DNA of 64,000 nucleotides from Brevibacterium atlanticum (GCF_011617245.1 NZ_CP050152.1:2904503-2968502), one strand, 5' to 3'. Counted from the first letter of the stretch, positions 28,737 through 37,537 are shown. The notes: a model not told the origin generated them from the letters alone. Made by a program: numbers and translations.

Positions 28737-29084
28737 ATGAGGATCTCAGAGGTCACCGAGCGAACGGGCATTCCGACACGATTGCTGCGCTATTACGAAG
28801 AGAGGGAGCTTCTGGTCCCCGCACGCAACTCTTCGGGATATCGCGAATACAGCGAACAGGACGTCGAGATCTCGAGGTACATCCGCCAGCTGCTCGACGC
28901 AGGCCTGAGCACGGCCGCCATCCGCACCGTCCTCCCATGCCTGCGGGACAAGGCAGGTCAACTGGCCCCGACGTGTTCTGCCACCATTGCCGATCTCGAA
29001 CGCGAACGTGAGCGGATAGATGCTTCCATCGCCGCCCTCACCCAGTCGCGTGACGCCATCGACAGAGTGATCAGCGCAGGCTGA
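28737..29084 (+). CDS. MerR-family regulator
   Basis: 115 residues. Residues 1-70 are the MerR winged helix (MRISEVTERTGIPTRLLRYY, ERELLVPARNSSGYREYSE). A coiled-coil dimer helix ends the protein (ADLERERERIDASIAALTQS). Two Cys residues (near 83 and 94: LPCLRDKAG, APTCSATI) could bind a metal or sense oxidation, but the effector part is too short to judge. It controls the divergent MFS gene through the palindrome between them. The ATG at 28737 is preceded by GAGAGG. Confidence 0.88.
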   Translation: MRISEVTERTGIPTRLLRYYEERELLVPARNSSGYREYSEQDVEISRYIRQLLDAGLSTAAIRTVLPCLRDKAGQLAPTCSATIADLERERERIDASIAALTQSRDAIDRVISAG

Positions 29085-29199
29085 GAGGAACTGCGAGGTC
29101 TTCGGTGTTCGGCGGAGAGCGGCCCCGGTCGCCCGACCATGCGTACAGTGGACGGCAGGCCCCGCCCCTCCGACAGCAGACATCGAACGGAGAAACAAC

Positions 29200-29688
29200 A
29201 TGCCCATGACCGAATCTCACTCGCCATCAGTCCGCCCCACCTCCCCCGATGATGAGTCCAGGTGGAAGGAGCTCTTCCGCGCCTACCGCGAGTTCTACCA
29301 TCTGCCGGAGTCCGAGGAGATCGTCTCCCGCGTCTGGTCGTGGATCGTCGATCCCGACCATGAGGTCGAGAGCCTCGTCGCCGAGGTGGACGGACGCATC
29401 GTCGCCATCGCCGACTTCCGCCGCTTCTCCCGCCCGTCCACCGGCAGCGTCGGGATCTGGCTCGATGACCTCTTCACCGACCCCGAGGTGCGCGGGTCCG
29501 GTGCCGGACGTGCCCTCATCGCCCGACTGCAGCAGATCGCCGCCGAGGAGGGGCGCTCAGTCGTCCGCTGGATCACCGCCTCCGACAACGCACAGGCGCA
29601 GGTGCTCTACGACAAGGTCGCCGCGAAGACGAACTGGGTGACTTATGACGCGAAGCCGCAATCAGCTGCGGACCAGGGACGCAGCTGA
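29200..29688 (+). CDS. GNAT-family N-acetyltransferase
   Basis: 162 residues with one GNAT fold. The acetyl-CoA loop is DPEVRGSGAGRALIARL near 100, after the strand GSVGIWLDDLF. ITASDNAQAQVLYDKVAAKTNWVTYD near 140 is the usual C-terminal motif B. GGAGAAAC lies before the ATG. The substrate cannot be read; the ASDNAQAQVLYDK pattern is common in amine or amino-acid acetyltransferases. It stands alone between two other modules. Confidence 0.88.
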   Translation: MPMTESHSPSVRPTSPDDESRWKELFRAYREFYHLPESEEIVSRVWSWIVDPDHEVESLVAEVDGRIVAIADFRRFSRPSTGSVGIWLDDLFTDPEVRGSGAGRALIARLQQIAAEEGRSVVRWITASDNAQAQVLYDKVAAKTNWVTYDAKPQSAADQGRS

Positions 29689-29772
29689 AGACCGAGTCGG
29701 ATCACCTGGGTCTGCAAAGTGTCTGGGTTTGCACGGTGTTGGGGTCAGCCAGGTCTCCCGGCAGCACCTGAT

Positions 29773-30144
29773 TCAGCTCATCCGGTTCTGCAGCTCGACC
29801 ACGCCGTCGCCGCTGAGTACCCGCAGGACTTCGGGACGTCCGGCCATCGCCGCCTCGCGAAAGTTGTCGACGGTCTCGGCGGGCGAGCGTCCCCAATACC
29901 GTGACAGCAGGCGTGCGTTGTGCTTGGCGGGGTCGAAACCGGACCGGACGATGCTGCGGATCCAGGCCCACCGTCCGGTGTTCGCTGCCGCACTGAGATG
30001 GGCGACGACCTCTTCGACGGACCATCCCTCGCACAGCGAACGCTGGGCGAACTGCTCCGGGGCGAGGTCCTCGAGAACCCCGAGAAGACGGGCGCGTTCT
30101 GTGTGGATGAGCGTCCAATGCTCGGCGGATTCTGCTGCGGTCAT
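29773..30144 (-). CDS. Short DinB-like protein (N-terminal half of mycothiol-dependent maleylpyruvate isomerase family)
   Basis: 123 residues. It matches the N-terminal DinB-fold half of actinobacterial mycothiol-dependent enzymes: LEDLAPEQFAQRSLCEGWSV with the metal-binding region EEVVAHLSAAAN. Family members usually run to 190-230 residues, with a second metal His in an H-G-x-D-I-R stretch. That part is missing here: the frame stops after VELQNRMS, and neither the downstream minus strand nor other frames continue the domain. It may be a truncated remnant or a small stand-alone form. It overlaps the upstream ASCH gene by 4 bp, which argues for continued expression. Confidence 0.65.
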   Translation of the reverse strand: MTAAESAEHWTLIHTERARLLGVLEDLAPEQFAQRSLCEGWSVEEVVAHLSAAANTGRWAWIRSIVRSGFDPAKHNARLLSRYWGRSPAETVDNFREAAMAGRPEVLRVLSGDGVVELQNRMS

Positions 30145-30620
30145 GATCTGAGCACCTGGTCGACGTGACTGATCGGATAGATGAGTTCGAAACGTTCGCA
30201 GACGACGGGCATATCGACGGCGAATTCGCGACGGCCGTGCTCGCGCCAGAAGCGTTCGTGGATCTCACGCCAGGCCTCCAGGGTGCGGTCGCCTTCCCCT
30301 TCGGACCAGGCATGCTCGGCAGTCACCTCGGCGAAGGGGACGGTGTCGACGGCAGTAGTCTCGATGACTGCACGCGGCCGCTCCTGCCCGTCGAGGATGA
30401 TGCTCAGCTCCCCCACCTCGGGGACGGACTCGCCATCGGCTTCGATGTCCCACAGCGCCGAGGCGGTTCCCGTCTTGATTCTGGACACGACGAGGTCAAG
30501 GAGTTCGTCCGCATGGTCCGCTGTCGCACCGAACGCCCACGCTTCGGGTACCCGTTCCGGAAGTTCCGGGATGCGCGTGCGGACCGAGAACCAGAAGCGT
30601 TCGAGAGGTCCCTCATTCAC
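30141..30620 (-). CDS. ASCH domain protein
   Basis: 159 residues made almost entirely of an ASCH domain. Signatures are SRIKTGTASALWDIEAD (the G-x-K-x-x-T region in variant form), VGELSIILDGQERPRAVIET, VPFAEVTAEHAWSEGEGDRT and WREIHERFWREHGR. ASCH proteins bind RNA or modified nucleosides, and some hydrolyse N4-acetylcytidine. It overlaps neighbours by 4 bp on both sides (a TetR gene before, the DinB-like gene after), so three proteins are made from one message. The role of that unit is unclear. Confidence 0.88.
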   Translation of the reverse strand: MNEGPLERFWFSVRTRIPELPERVPEAWAFGATADHADELLDLVVSRIKTGTASALWDIEADGESVPEVGELSIILDGQERPRAVIETTAVDTVPFAEVTAEHAWSEGEGDRTLEAWREIHERFWREHGRREFAVDMPVVCERFELIYPISHVDQVLRS

Positions 30621-31270
30621 GGTGCGAGTCCTTCCAGCTGCAGCCGCAGACCGTCGATGAGGGCGGCGAGACCCAGGGAGAACGCCGCTTCCGCACCATA
30701 GGTCGACGCGTGGCGTTCGGCCAGCGCCTCACGAACAGCAGGCAGCCCGGCGTCGACGGCACCCTGGACCAGCAGATCCCCGGGTGCGACGATGTCGAGA
30801 GCCGAGCCGAGGACGTGTGCCTCGACGGTGCGGACGACCGCGAAGACGAGGTTCTCGGGCCATCCTGCCCGGACCAGACCGGCGACGACGGCGTCATACA
30901 TCGCATACGCGGAATGGTGGCGGATCGGTGTGGTCGCCAGCAGTCGGATGAGGTTGGGGTGGGCCGCGAACGCCCGCAGATAGGACACCGCCCACTCCTC
31001 GAGCGCCGCATCCCAGCCTTTGACAGCCGTCCGCGCACGGGGCTCCGAGTCCTCGGCGGGAGCGAAGGCACTGACGTCGATGTCGGCGACGATGCGGGCG
31101 CGCATGAGTTCGATGAGCTCGGTCCGCCCCGAGACGTGGTTGTAGAGCGAGGACACCTGCCGGTCGACACGGGCGGCGAGGGTGCGCATCGACAGCGCCT
31201 CCGCACCCTCCTCGTCGACGAGGACGAGCGCCGCATCCACGAGTCGTTCCCGGTTGAGCCGCAATCCCAT
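30617..31270 (-). CDS. TetR-family regulator
   Basis: 217 residues. The helix-turn-helix spans residues 5-50 (RERLVDAALVLVDEEGAEAL, MRTLAARVDRQVSSLYNHVS). The rest is a ligand-binding helical domain of the TetR_C type (HHSAYAMYDAVVAGLVRAG). The ATG at 31270 is chosen for the GGGGAG in front; a GTG 27 bp upstream in frame has none. A perfect palindrome lies between this gene and the divergent amidohydrolase-permease pair, which it probably represses. The ligand may be the substrate of that pair. Confidence 0.87.
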   Translation of the reverse strand: MGLRLNRERLVDAALVLVDEEGAEALSMRTLAARVDRQVSSLYNHVSGRTELIELMRARIVADIDVSAFAPAEDSEPRARTAVKGWDAALEEWAVSYLRAFAAHPNLIRLLATTPIRHHSAYAMYDAVVAGLVRAGWPENLVFAVVRTVEAHVLGSALDIVAPGDLLVQGAVDAGLPAVREALAERHASTYGAEAAFSLGLAALIDGLRLQLEGLAP

Positions 31271-31326
31271 CTCGCTCCCCTCTTCCGCTGACCTCACAGG
31301 AAGTGTATCGTGTTCTCAGTCACAAA

Positions 31327-31343
31327 TACGAACACTGTTCGTA
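31327..31343. promoter_or_regulatory. TetR operator
   Basis: TACGAAC-ACT-GTTCGTA, perfect 7-bp arms around a 3-bp centre, 57 bp before tetR and 51 bp before the amidohydrolase gene. An upstream ACGAACA/TGTTCGT core is common in TetR operators of actinobacteria. Confidence 0.85.
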
Positions 31344-31393
31344 AAAGTGGCTGATCAGAGATCGCCGGCAGTGAAGCGAGGGACAGACCCACC

Positions 31394-33055
31394 GTGACTT
31401 TGACGCATTTCCGCAACGGCACCATCTGGCTGGGAGCCTCCAATGCACCCGCCGACTCCCTGCTCGTCGATGACGGTGTCATCGTCGCAATCGGCTCGAC
31501 CAACGTCGAGGCGATGCTCGCCGAGGCGGCCGTGGAGTCGGGCTCCCCGGCAGAATCAGTCGATCCCGAGGTCGTCGATCTCGACGGCGGCTTCCTCATG
31601 CCCGCCTTCGGCGACGGTCACGCCCACCCGATCTTCGGCGGACTCGAGGCCGAAGGACCGCAGGTGCGCTCGTGTTCGAGTGTTGCCGAGATCATCGCCG
31701 AGGTGGCCCGCTGCGCCGAGGAGCATCCCGAGCTCGAATGGATCACCGGCGCATCGTACGACGGCAGCCTCGTCGCCGGTGGACTCTTCGATGCCCGCTG
31801 GCTCGACGAGGCCGTTCCCGATCGCCCCGTCGTGCTGCGCGCGTGGGACTACCACACGGTGTGGTGCAACTCCCGCGCCCTCGAACTCGCGGGCATCACC
31901 GCGCAGACCCCGGATCCTGCCATCGGCGAGATCCCCCGCCGCGAGGACGGATCGCCGCTGGGCACTCTGCGCGAGTGGGGCGCGGTCGACCTCGTCGACG
32001 CCGTCCGCCCGCCTCTGGACGAGTCGATCCGGCTGCGCGCCCTCGAACGCGCCGCCGACTACTACCTGCGCCGAGGAGTCACCTGGGTCCAGGACGCTTG
32101 GGTCGAACCCGCCGATGTCGAGACCTACCTCGCCGCATCGGCTCAGGGTCGCCTGAAGCTCCGATCCAACCTCGCGCTTTACGCGGATCCGCGGCGCTTC
32201 TCGGCACAGCTGCCCGAGATGATCGAGGCGAGGCGGCGGGTCGAGGACCTCGCCGATCCCCTGCTGAGCGCGCACACCGTGAAGTTCTTCGCCGATGGTG
32301 TCGTCGAGAACGAGACCGGGTCGCTCCTCGAACCCTACTGTTCGTCTCTCCACGACCACGGACTGCGGGTGTGGGAGGGAGATTCGCTGGCCGAAGCTGT
32401 GAGCGCGGTCGACGCTGCCGGTTTCCAGGTCCACATCCACGCGATCGGCGATGCCGCCGTGCGACAGGCCCTCGATGCCATCGAGTCCGCGATCACCGAC
32501 AATGGGCCGCGGGACCGCAGGCCGGTCATCGCCCACGCTCAACTCGTCGACACCGCCGATCTCGACCGGTTCGCCGAGCTCGGGGTCATCGCGAACATGC
32601 AGCCCCTGTGGGCACAGCTCGATGACCTCATGACCGTTCTCACGGTGCCCCGCCTCGGCGAGGATCGGGCCCGGCAGCAGTATCGGATGCGCAGCCTCCT
32701 CGACGGCGGCGGACGTCTGGCCTTCGGCTCGGACTGGCCATGCACCTCGGGCACCCCGGTCGAGGGTCTGGCGATCGCGATCAGCCGAGAGACCGACGAA
32801 GGCGAGCCCGCCGGCGGGTGGACCCCGCATGAGATCCTCGACATCGACCGCTCCCTCGACGCCTACTCCGCAGCCGTGGCCTACCAGGCCTTTGCCGACA
32901 CTGCACCCACCCCGTGGGGCGTAATCCGTCCCGGGGCGAGCGCGGACCTCATCGTCTTCGATGCCGATCCTCGCGGACTCGACCCTCGTGAACTGGCGAT
33001 GCTGACGGTGCGCACCACCTACCTCGGCGGCGTCGTCGCTGCCACCGGCGACTGA
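31394..33055 (+). CDS. Amidohydrolase (YtcJ-like, metal-dependent)
   Basis: 553 residues, full length for the amidohydrolase_3/YtcJ group. Metal-binding pattern FGDGHAHP near residue 75 (H-x-H), VHIHAIGDAAVRQAL near 350, VIAHAQLVDTADL near 385 and FGSDWPCTSG near 450 (catalytic Asp). YtcJ-like enzymes hydrolyse N-acyl or formyl amides or carbamate-like bonds. The GTG at 31394 follows a weak GAGGGA. A permease gene starts 15 bp after its stop, so the pair probably imports and then cleaves a nitrogen compound; the compound is unknown. Confidence 0.86.
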   Translation: MTLTHFRNGTIWLGASNAPADSLLVDDGVIVAIGSTNVEAMLAEAAVESGSPAESVDPEVVDLDGGFLMPAFGDGHAHPIFGGLEAEGPQVRSCSSVAEIIAEVARCAEEHPELEWITGASYDGSLVAGGLFDARWLDEAVPDRPVVLRAWDYHTVWCNSRALELAGITAQTPDPAIGEIPRREDGSPLGTLREWGAVDLVDAVRPPLDESIRLRALERAADYYLRRGVTWVQDAWVEPADVETYLAASAQGRLKLRSNLALYADPRRFSAQLPEMIEARRRVEDLADPLLSAHTVKFFADGVVENETGSLLEPYCSSLHDHGLRVWEGDSLAEAVSAVDAAGFQVHIHAIGDAAVRQALDAIESAITDNGPRDRRPVIAHAQLVDTADLDRFAELGVIANMQPLWAQLDDLMTVLTVPRLGEDRARQQYRMRSLLDGGGRLAFGSDWPCTSGTPVEGLAIAISRETDEGEPAGGWTPHEILDIDRSLDAYSAAVAYQAFADTAPTPWGVIRPGASADLIVFDADPRGLDPRELAMLTVRTTYLGGVVAATGD

Positions 33056-33070
33056 CCCGGAAGGACCGCC

Positions 33071-34432
33071 ATGTCTCAGGTTCCCGACACTCACGGCACT
33101 CCCCCGACCGACGGCGCCCAGCTCAAGCGGGCCCTCGGTGTGCCCTCGCTCGTCTTCTTCGGACTCGTCTACATGGTGCCGCTGACGATCTTCACCACCT
33201 ACGGAATCGTCACCCAGGTCACGGGCGGTCGTGTGCCGTTGGCGTACATCATCACCCTGGCCGCAATGGTCTTCACTGCCCGGTCGTACGCGAAGATGGC
33301 CCATGAGATGCCCTTCGCCGGTTCGGCCTACACCTACACGCAGAAGAGCTTCGGACCGGGGATCGGCTTCGTCGCCGGGTGGGCGCTGCTGCTTGATTAC
33401 CTGTTCCTCCCGATGATCAACTACCTCGTCATCGGCATCTACCTCTCCGCAGCGTTCCCGATGATCCCGGCGTGGGTGTTCGCGCTCACCGCGATCGTCC
33501 TCGTCACGGTCCTCAACGTCATCGGCATCGTCTCGGTGGCCAGGGCGAACATCGTCATCATCGTGGCGCAGGCGATCTTCATCCTCACCTTCGCCGCCCT
33601 CGGGATCGCGTCGATGTCGGGATCGGGCACGGTCGATCTCGCCGCGCCCTTCACCGGTGACGGAACCGCACCGGGCTTCGGCAACGTCATGGCGGGTGCT
33701 GCGATCCTCTGCCTGTCCTTCCTCGGCTTCGATGCGGTCTCGACCCTGTCCGAGGAGGCCAAGGACGCCAAGCGCACCGTGCCGCGGGCCATCGTCATCG
33801 CGACTCTCACCGGTGGGCTCATCTACATCCTGCTCTCCTTCCTCGCCCAGCTGGTCTACCCGTCGAATCGATTCGCCGACGTCGACTCCGGCGCACTCGA
33901 CGTCATGGGCGCGGCCGGAGGAGAGTTCCTCACGATCTTCTTCACCGCCGCCTACGTCGCCGGTGCCTGCGGTTCGGCACTGACGTCCCAGGCTTCGGTC
34001 TCGCGCATCCTCTTCGCAATGGGCCGCGACGGCGTGCTGCCGAAGAGCTTCTTCGGACGCCTCTCGCCGCGCTTCCACACCCCGATCCTCGCGACTCTCT
34101 CCGTCGGCGTCGTGTCGCTGTTCGCCTTGGCTGTCGACCTCAGCTTCATCTCCGAGATGGTCAGCTTCGGTGCACTCATCGCGTTCTCCGCAGTCAACCT
34201 CGCGGTGATCAAACACTTCATCATCGATGAGAAGCGCCGCGGGGCGCGCGCAGTTCTGAGCTTCATCGTGCTGCCGGGAATCGGCTTCTGCCTCACCCTG
34301 TGGCTGTGGACGAGCCTGTCACCGCGGACGCTGCTCATCGGCCTGGTCTGGCTCGTCCTCGGCACCGCCTATCTCGCGTTCGTCACCCGCGGGTTCCGGC
34401 GTCCGACGCCGATGCTCGATCTGAGCGAGTGA
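33071..34432 (+). CDS. APC-family amino acid/amine permease
   Basis: 453 residues, 12 helices. It has the APC signatures FGLVYMVPLTIFTTYGIVTQ in helix 1 and PFAGSAYTYTQKSFGPGIGF in helix 3, then FLGFDAVSTLSEEAKDAKRT in the middle. The latter matches the putrescine/ethanolamine and cationic amino acid branch. GGAAGGA lies before the ATG. It is co-transcribed with the upstream amidohydrolase and probably under the same TetR repressor. Substrate likely an amine, amide or amino acid. Its last 50 bp overlap a possible small gene on the other strand. Confidence 0.9.
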   Translation: MSQVPDTHGTPPTDGAQLKRALGVPSLVFFGLVYMVPLTIFTTYGIVTQVTGGRVPLAYIITLAAMVFTARSYAKMAHEMPFAGSAYTYTQKSFGPGIGFVAGWALLLDYLFLPMINYLVIGIYLSAAFPMIPAWVFALTAIVLVTVLNVIGIVSVARANIVIIVAQAIFILTFAALGIASMSGSGTVDLAAPFTGDGTAPGFGNVMAGAAILCLSFLGFDAVSTLSEEAKDAKRTVPRAIVIATLTGGLIYILLSFLAQLVYPSNRFADVDSGALDVMGAAGGEFLTIFFTAAYVAGACGSALTSQASVSRILFAMGRDGVLPKSFFGRLSPRFHTPILATLSVGVVSLFALAVDLSFISEMVSFGALIAFSAVNLAVIKHFIIDEKRRGARAVLSFIVLPGIGFCLTLWLWTSLSPRTLLIGLVWLVLGTAYLAFVTRGFRRPTPMLDLSE

Positions 34433-34631
34433 GCACACCCGATCTGCTGCAGTGTCGACGAGTGAGAACCACACCTGCGCCGCAAGCCGTAGCCGTCCCG
34501 AACGGCACCCAGTCTATCCACGAATGCTCACTCGAAGCACCGCCGAACAGGCCCGGAATCGTGAGGATGAACAGACCCGCCGAAACCGCAAGTCCGAAGA
34601 TGAATCCAGCCGGTGCATACCGTTGAGCCAC
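34383..34631 (-). CDS. Possible small two-helix membrane protein
   Basis: 82 residues with two hydrophobic stretches (GFIFGLAVSAGLFILTIPGL at 9-28 and VPFGTATACGAGVVL near 42-56) and a basic, polar C terminus. The GTG at 34631 has GGAGG five bases in front, as good a signal as any in the window, and the region has no gene on the other strand except the last 50 bp of the permease. No family recognised. It could be a chance frame, but the ribosome binding site and hydrophobic pattern favour a real gene. Confidence 0.5.
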   Translation of the reverse strand: MAQRYAPAGFIFGLAVSAGLFILTIPGLFGGASSEHSWIDWVPFGTATACGAGVVLTRRHCSRSGVLTRSDRASASDAGTRG

Positions 34632-34805
34632 ATGAACCTCCGTCCGACGTCTCCGCTGTCACTCGACTCCAGCGAGGATGCCTGCCGGTTTCGATAGGAT
34701 CGCGACTCCATGCAACAAGACTACCTGCAGAAAACCGCACCGCCGGGCCACAAACGCATACCCCGACTCTTGTAATACTGTGTGACACACACTATCGTGT
34801 CACGC
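34433..34805. other. 373-bp region between permease and padR
   Basis: On the + strand it has no convincing gene. It contains most of the small minus-strand membrane gene and, next to padR, a -10-like TAATACT at 34773 followed by an inverted repeat. I see nothing else. Confidence 0.45.
34782..34803. promoter_or_regulatory. Probable PadR operator
   Basis: GTGACAC and GTGTCAC, perfect 7-bp arms around ACACTATC, directly before the padR start codon and just after a TAATACT -10-like element. Confidence 0.7.
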
Positions 34806-35153
34806 ATGGACGAAGACACTGACAAAGCACTTGCCACACACGAACAGGAGCTGCGGCGCGGCAGCGTCGTCTTCGCCAGCCTCGTCGCCTGCAGGCGTCC
34901 GCAGTACGGGTACTCGTTGCTGACTACACTCACCGAAGCGGGCATTCCCACCGAGGCCAACACCCTCTACCCGCTGCTGCGACGGCTCGAGAAGCAGGGC
35001 CTGCTCACGGCCGAATGGAACACCGAGCAGACCCGCCCTCGTAAGTACTACACGCTCACCGAGCGCGGTGCTGAAGTCGCCGGCGCGCTGCACGCCCAAT
35101 GGCTCGAACTCAACTCCAGCATCACAACCCTGTGGAAGGACGGCACACCATGA
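34806..35153 (+). CDS. PadR-family regulator
   Basis: 115 residues. It has the PadR winged helix RGSVVFASLVACRRPQYGYS, EANTLYPLLRRLEKQGLL and the wing RPRKYYTLTERG, then a short dimer helix. It overlaps the next gene (membrane protein with HAAS-like N terminus) by 4 bp, the standard arrangement in which PadR controls a gene for a DUF1700/HAAS partner. The ATG at 34806 sits against the operator, so its own message may be nearly leaderless. Confidence 0.9.
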   Translation: MDEDTDKALATHEQELRRGSVVFASLVACRRPQYGYSLLTTLTEAGIPTEANTLYPLLRRLEKQGLLTAEWNTEQTRPRKYYTLTERGAEVAGALHAQWLELNSSITTLWKDGTP

Positions 35154-36124
35154 GTGCCCTCACCGACATCTACGTCGACAACGTCACCCGCCACCTCCCC
35201 GAAGACACCCGACCGGACATCGCCGCCGAGATCACCGCCACGATCGATGACATGGTCGACGACCGCCTCGGTGAGGATCCGGATCCGACCCCGGATCGCA
35301 CGGCCATCGTCGAACGCGAGGTCCTCGAAGAGCTCGGCGATCCGGTGGCCCTGTCGCGAGAGTACTCGAACTCCCCTCAGCACCTCATCGGCCCCAGCTC
35401 CTACCCGCTCTACATCTGGGCTCTGCGCTGGGTCCTGCCCGTCGTCGGTCTGCTCGCGGTGCTCACGAACGTCGTGACCACCATCACCCTCTCCCCCGAG
35501 GTCCAGATCGGGGAGATCATCGGCAAGACGACAGGCAACACGGTCATCGCCCTACTGACCGCATTCGCCGCGATCACGATCATCATCGGCCTCGGCGATC
35601 GCGGAATGGACGGCGGCGCGGCCGAAGCGATGCGGAGACGGCAGCCGGGCACGTGGACGGTCGATGACCTCGATCGTCGCGATTCCCACGATAAGCAGAT
35701 CCGCGCCGAGGCGGGGCTCGGGCTGGTCTTCATCGTGGCCTTGGCCATCATTCCGTTCCTTCCGACCTCGCTGTTCTATGTCGGCCACCTCAACAATGGT
35801 GAGACGTTCATCAATCCGGATCTGGGGATCGGATGGCTGCTGGGCTACTGGGCCTTCCTCGCCCTCTTCGCCGCCGTCGAGATCATCAAGTTCACGACCG
35901 CCTCGGCGAAGCCGACTGTGGTGCTCATCGGCGGCATCGTCGATGTGGCCATGGCTGTCTTCCTCACCATCGCGCTGCTCACCCAGCCGGTCCTCCACCC
36001 GGAGCTCACGAGCACCCCGGACGCCGACATCCAGCAGATGATCACGGTCATCGCGGTCTGGATCATCGTCATCTGGGATCAGGTGAGCACCTGGCGGACC
36101 TACCGCCGGAAACACCACGTGTGA
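35150..36124 (+). CDS. HAAS/DUF1700-like membrane protein paired with PadR
   Basis: 324 residues. Residues 1-75 are helical and charged (YVDNVTRHLPEDTRPDIAAE ... EELGDPVALSREYS), the HAAS signature found after PadR genes. The remainder has about six membrane helices in pairs, with a cytoplasmic stretch at 155-195 (RRRQPGTWTVDDLDRRDSHD). The role of such pairs is not settled; envelope or peptide stress sensing is often proposed. Translation is coupled to padR by a 4-bp overlap. Confidence 0.82.
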   Translation: MSALTDIYVDNVTRHLPEDTRPDIAAEITATIDDMVDDRLGEDPDPTPDRTAIVEREVLEELGDPVALSREYSNSPQHLIGPSSYPLYIWALRWVLPVVGLLAVLTNVVTTITLSPEVQIGEIIGKTTGNTVIALLTAFAAITIIIGLGDRGMDGGAAEAMRRRQPGTWTVDDLDRRDSHDKQIRAEAGLGLVFIVALAIIPFLPTSLFYVGHLNNGETFINPDLGIGWLLGYWAFLALFAAVEIIKFTTASAKPTVVLIGGIVDVAMAVFLTIALLTQPVLHPELTSTPDADIQQMITVIAVWIIVIWDQVSTWRTYRRKHHV

Positions 36125-36178
36125 GCTCAGACGGACCTGGTCCCGCCCACCGCGGCGAGCCTCCGGGACTCTTCCACC

Positions 36179-37537
36179 TCAGCCTCGGCTGGCGATCACC
36201 GTGAACTTGCTGTTCCGGGCCAGCTGCTCGCTGGGTCCGATGAGGGACTCGAGACGCTGACGGTATTGCAGATGCGTGTTGAAGACCGTGAGCACGTGGC
36301 CGCCGGGCGCCAGATGCGCTGCGGCCGTGGCCATGAGCGCCCCGGCTGTGTCGGTTTCGATGGTCGTGCCCTGGTGGAACGGCGGATTGAGGACGATGAG
36401 GTCGAAGGTGCCGAGAGCGGCGACAGCATCATCGTCGGGGTTCGCGGCATCTCCGAGGACGATGTCGACATCGATTTCGTTCGCCTCCGTCGTGGCCCGC
36501 GCCGAGGCGACCGCGGCCTTCGACACATCCACCCCGACTCCGCGTGACGCTCCCGTGGCACGCATCGCCGCACTCAGCAGCCACCCATTGCCGCAGCCGA
36601 GGTCGAGGACGGACTTCGAGGTCCGGTTATCCGACTGTCCGGGTGAGGAATGTGAGGTGGGCGAGGTCGTCGGATCGGCTGTGGCGCGCGCCCCAGGCAG
36701 CGTATCCAGCAGAGCATCGACGAGCAGAGTCGACCCTTCGTCGCTCTTGACCCCGGAGAAGCATGCGCCATGGGCTCTGACCTCGAGGTCTCCGATCTGC
36801 GGGTGCCCGATGACGCCGTGTTTCGGGAAGCTCGGCAGGCTCGGCGAGGACAGCGGTCGGCTGCCGATGATCATCCGATGTTTGCCCACCCCGGGCGAGA
36901 CGTCGACCCGGCCGAAGCCGCGCGAGAGTTCCTTGTTCACCGCCCGGCTCATCGCGTCGCTGCGTCCGATGACGATGATCGTCGACACGTGCGGCTGCAG
37001 TGCGGCCACGGATTCGGCCAAGGCGCCCACCGCCTTCGGAGCGTTGATGACCGCCCAGGTCTCCCGGTCCTGCTCCCCCGCCGAGGCGGCTGATCCCGTG
37101 GCACGCGCTGAGCCGTTCTTCACGTCACCCCCGGAGGCGGTGCGGGCGTTTCCCAGCTCGTCGAGTGTGGGGATCTCCTCGGGCCGGGGGATCTGTGCGT
37201 CATCGGCGACCTCGGCCGCTGTACGGGACTCATCGAGGCGATCATGATGGACGGCCACCTCGGCGAGGCGGCTGAGCAGTGCGGCCTGCATGCCACGGGC
37301 GTCGTCGATGACGACGATGTCGTGGGGAAGTTCCGCGACCTCCTCGGCGGCGATGAATGCCCCGGCCGCGTCACGACCGGACACGTCGAGCTCACCGGAC
37401 CGGCGACCGATGACGTACTCGAGCAGCATGCGTGCCTGCGGCAGACCGGGAGCGTCGTCGAAGTGCGGAAACTCCGCCAGCAGGTCCCGGCTGCGTTGGG
37501 CGGCGGCAGAATCGGCGGGCAGCAGGGAGGCGGACAT
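36179..37537 (-). CDS. Class I methyltransferase, RlmG/RsmC-like (rRNA guanine N2)
   Basis: 452 residues. The C-terminal part (about 255-450) is a SAM-dependent methyltransferase with motif I VLDLGCGNGWLLSAAMRAT and the substrate motif NPPFHQG, which marks the m2G rRNA enzymes RsmC and RlmG. The N-terminal half resembles their inactive duplicate domain (VIVIDDARGMQAALLSRL equivalents, RDAAGAFIAAEEVAELPHDI). Its middle is enlarged by a low-complexity insert near 130-155. Which ribosomal guanine it modifies cannot be said. It lies downstream of ptsH on the same strand, 47 bp away, perhaps by chance. Confidence 0.85.
   Translation of the reverse strand: MSASLLPADSAAAQRSRDLLAEFPHFDDAPGLPQARMLLEYVIGRRSGELDVSGRDAAGAFIAAEEVAELPHDIVVIDDARGMQAALLSRLAEVAVHHDRLDESRTAAEVADDAQIPRPEEIPTLDELGNARTASGGDVKNGSARATGSAASAGEQDRETWAVINAPKAVGALAESVAALQPHVSTIIVIGRSDAMSRAVNKELSRGFGRVDVSPGVGKHRMIIGSRPLSSPSLPSFPKHGVIGHPQIGDLEVRAHGACFSGVKSDEGSTLLVDALLDTLPGARATADPTTSPTSHSSPGQSDNRTSKSVLDLGCGNGWLLSAAMRATGASRGVGVDVSKAAVASARATTEANEIDVDIVLGDAANPDDDAVAALGTFDLIVLNPPFHQGTTIETDTAGALMATAAAHLAPGGHVLTVFNTHLQYRQRLESLIGPSEQLARNSKFTVIASRG

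Noticed and set aside
31556..34216. 886-codon frame on the minus strand across the amidohydrolase and permease genes
   Set aside because: Asp/Glu/Arg/His-rich low complexity, spans two well-recognised genes, no start signal. A typical antisense shadow.
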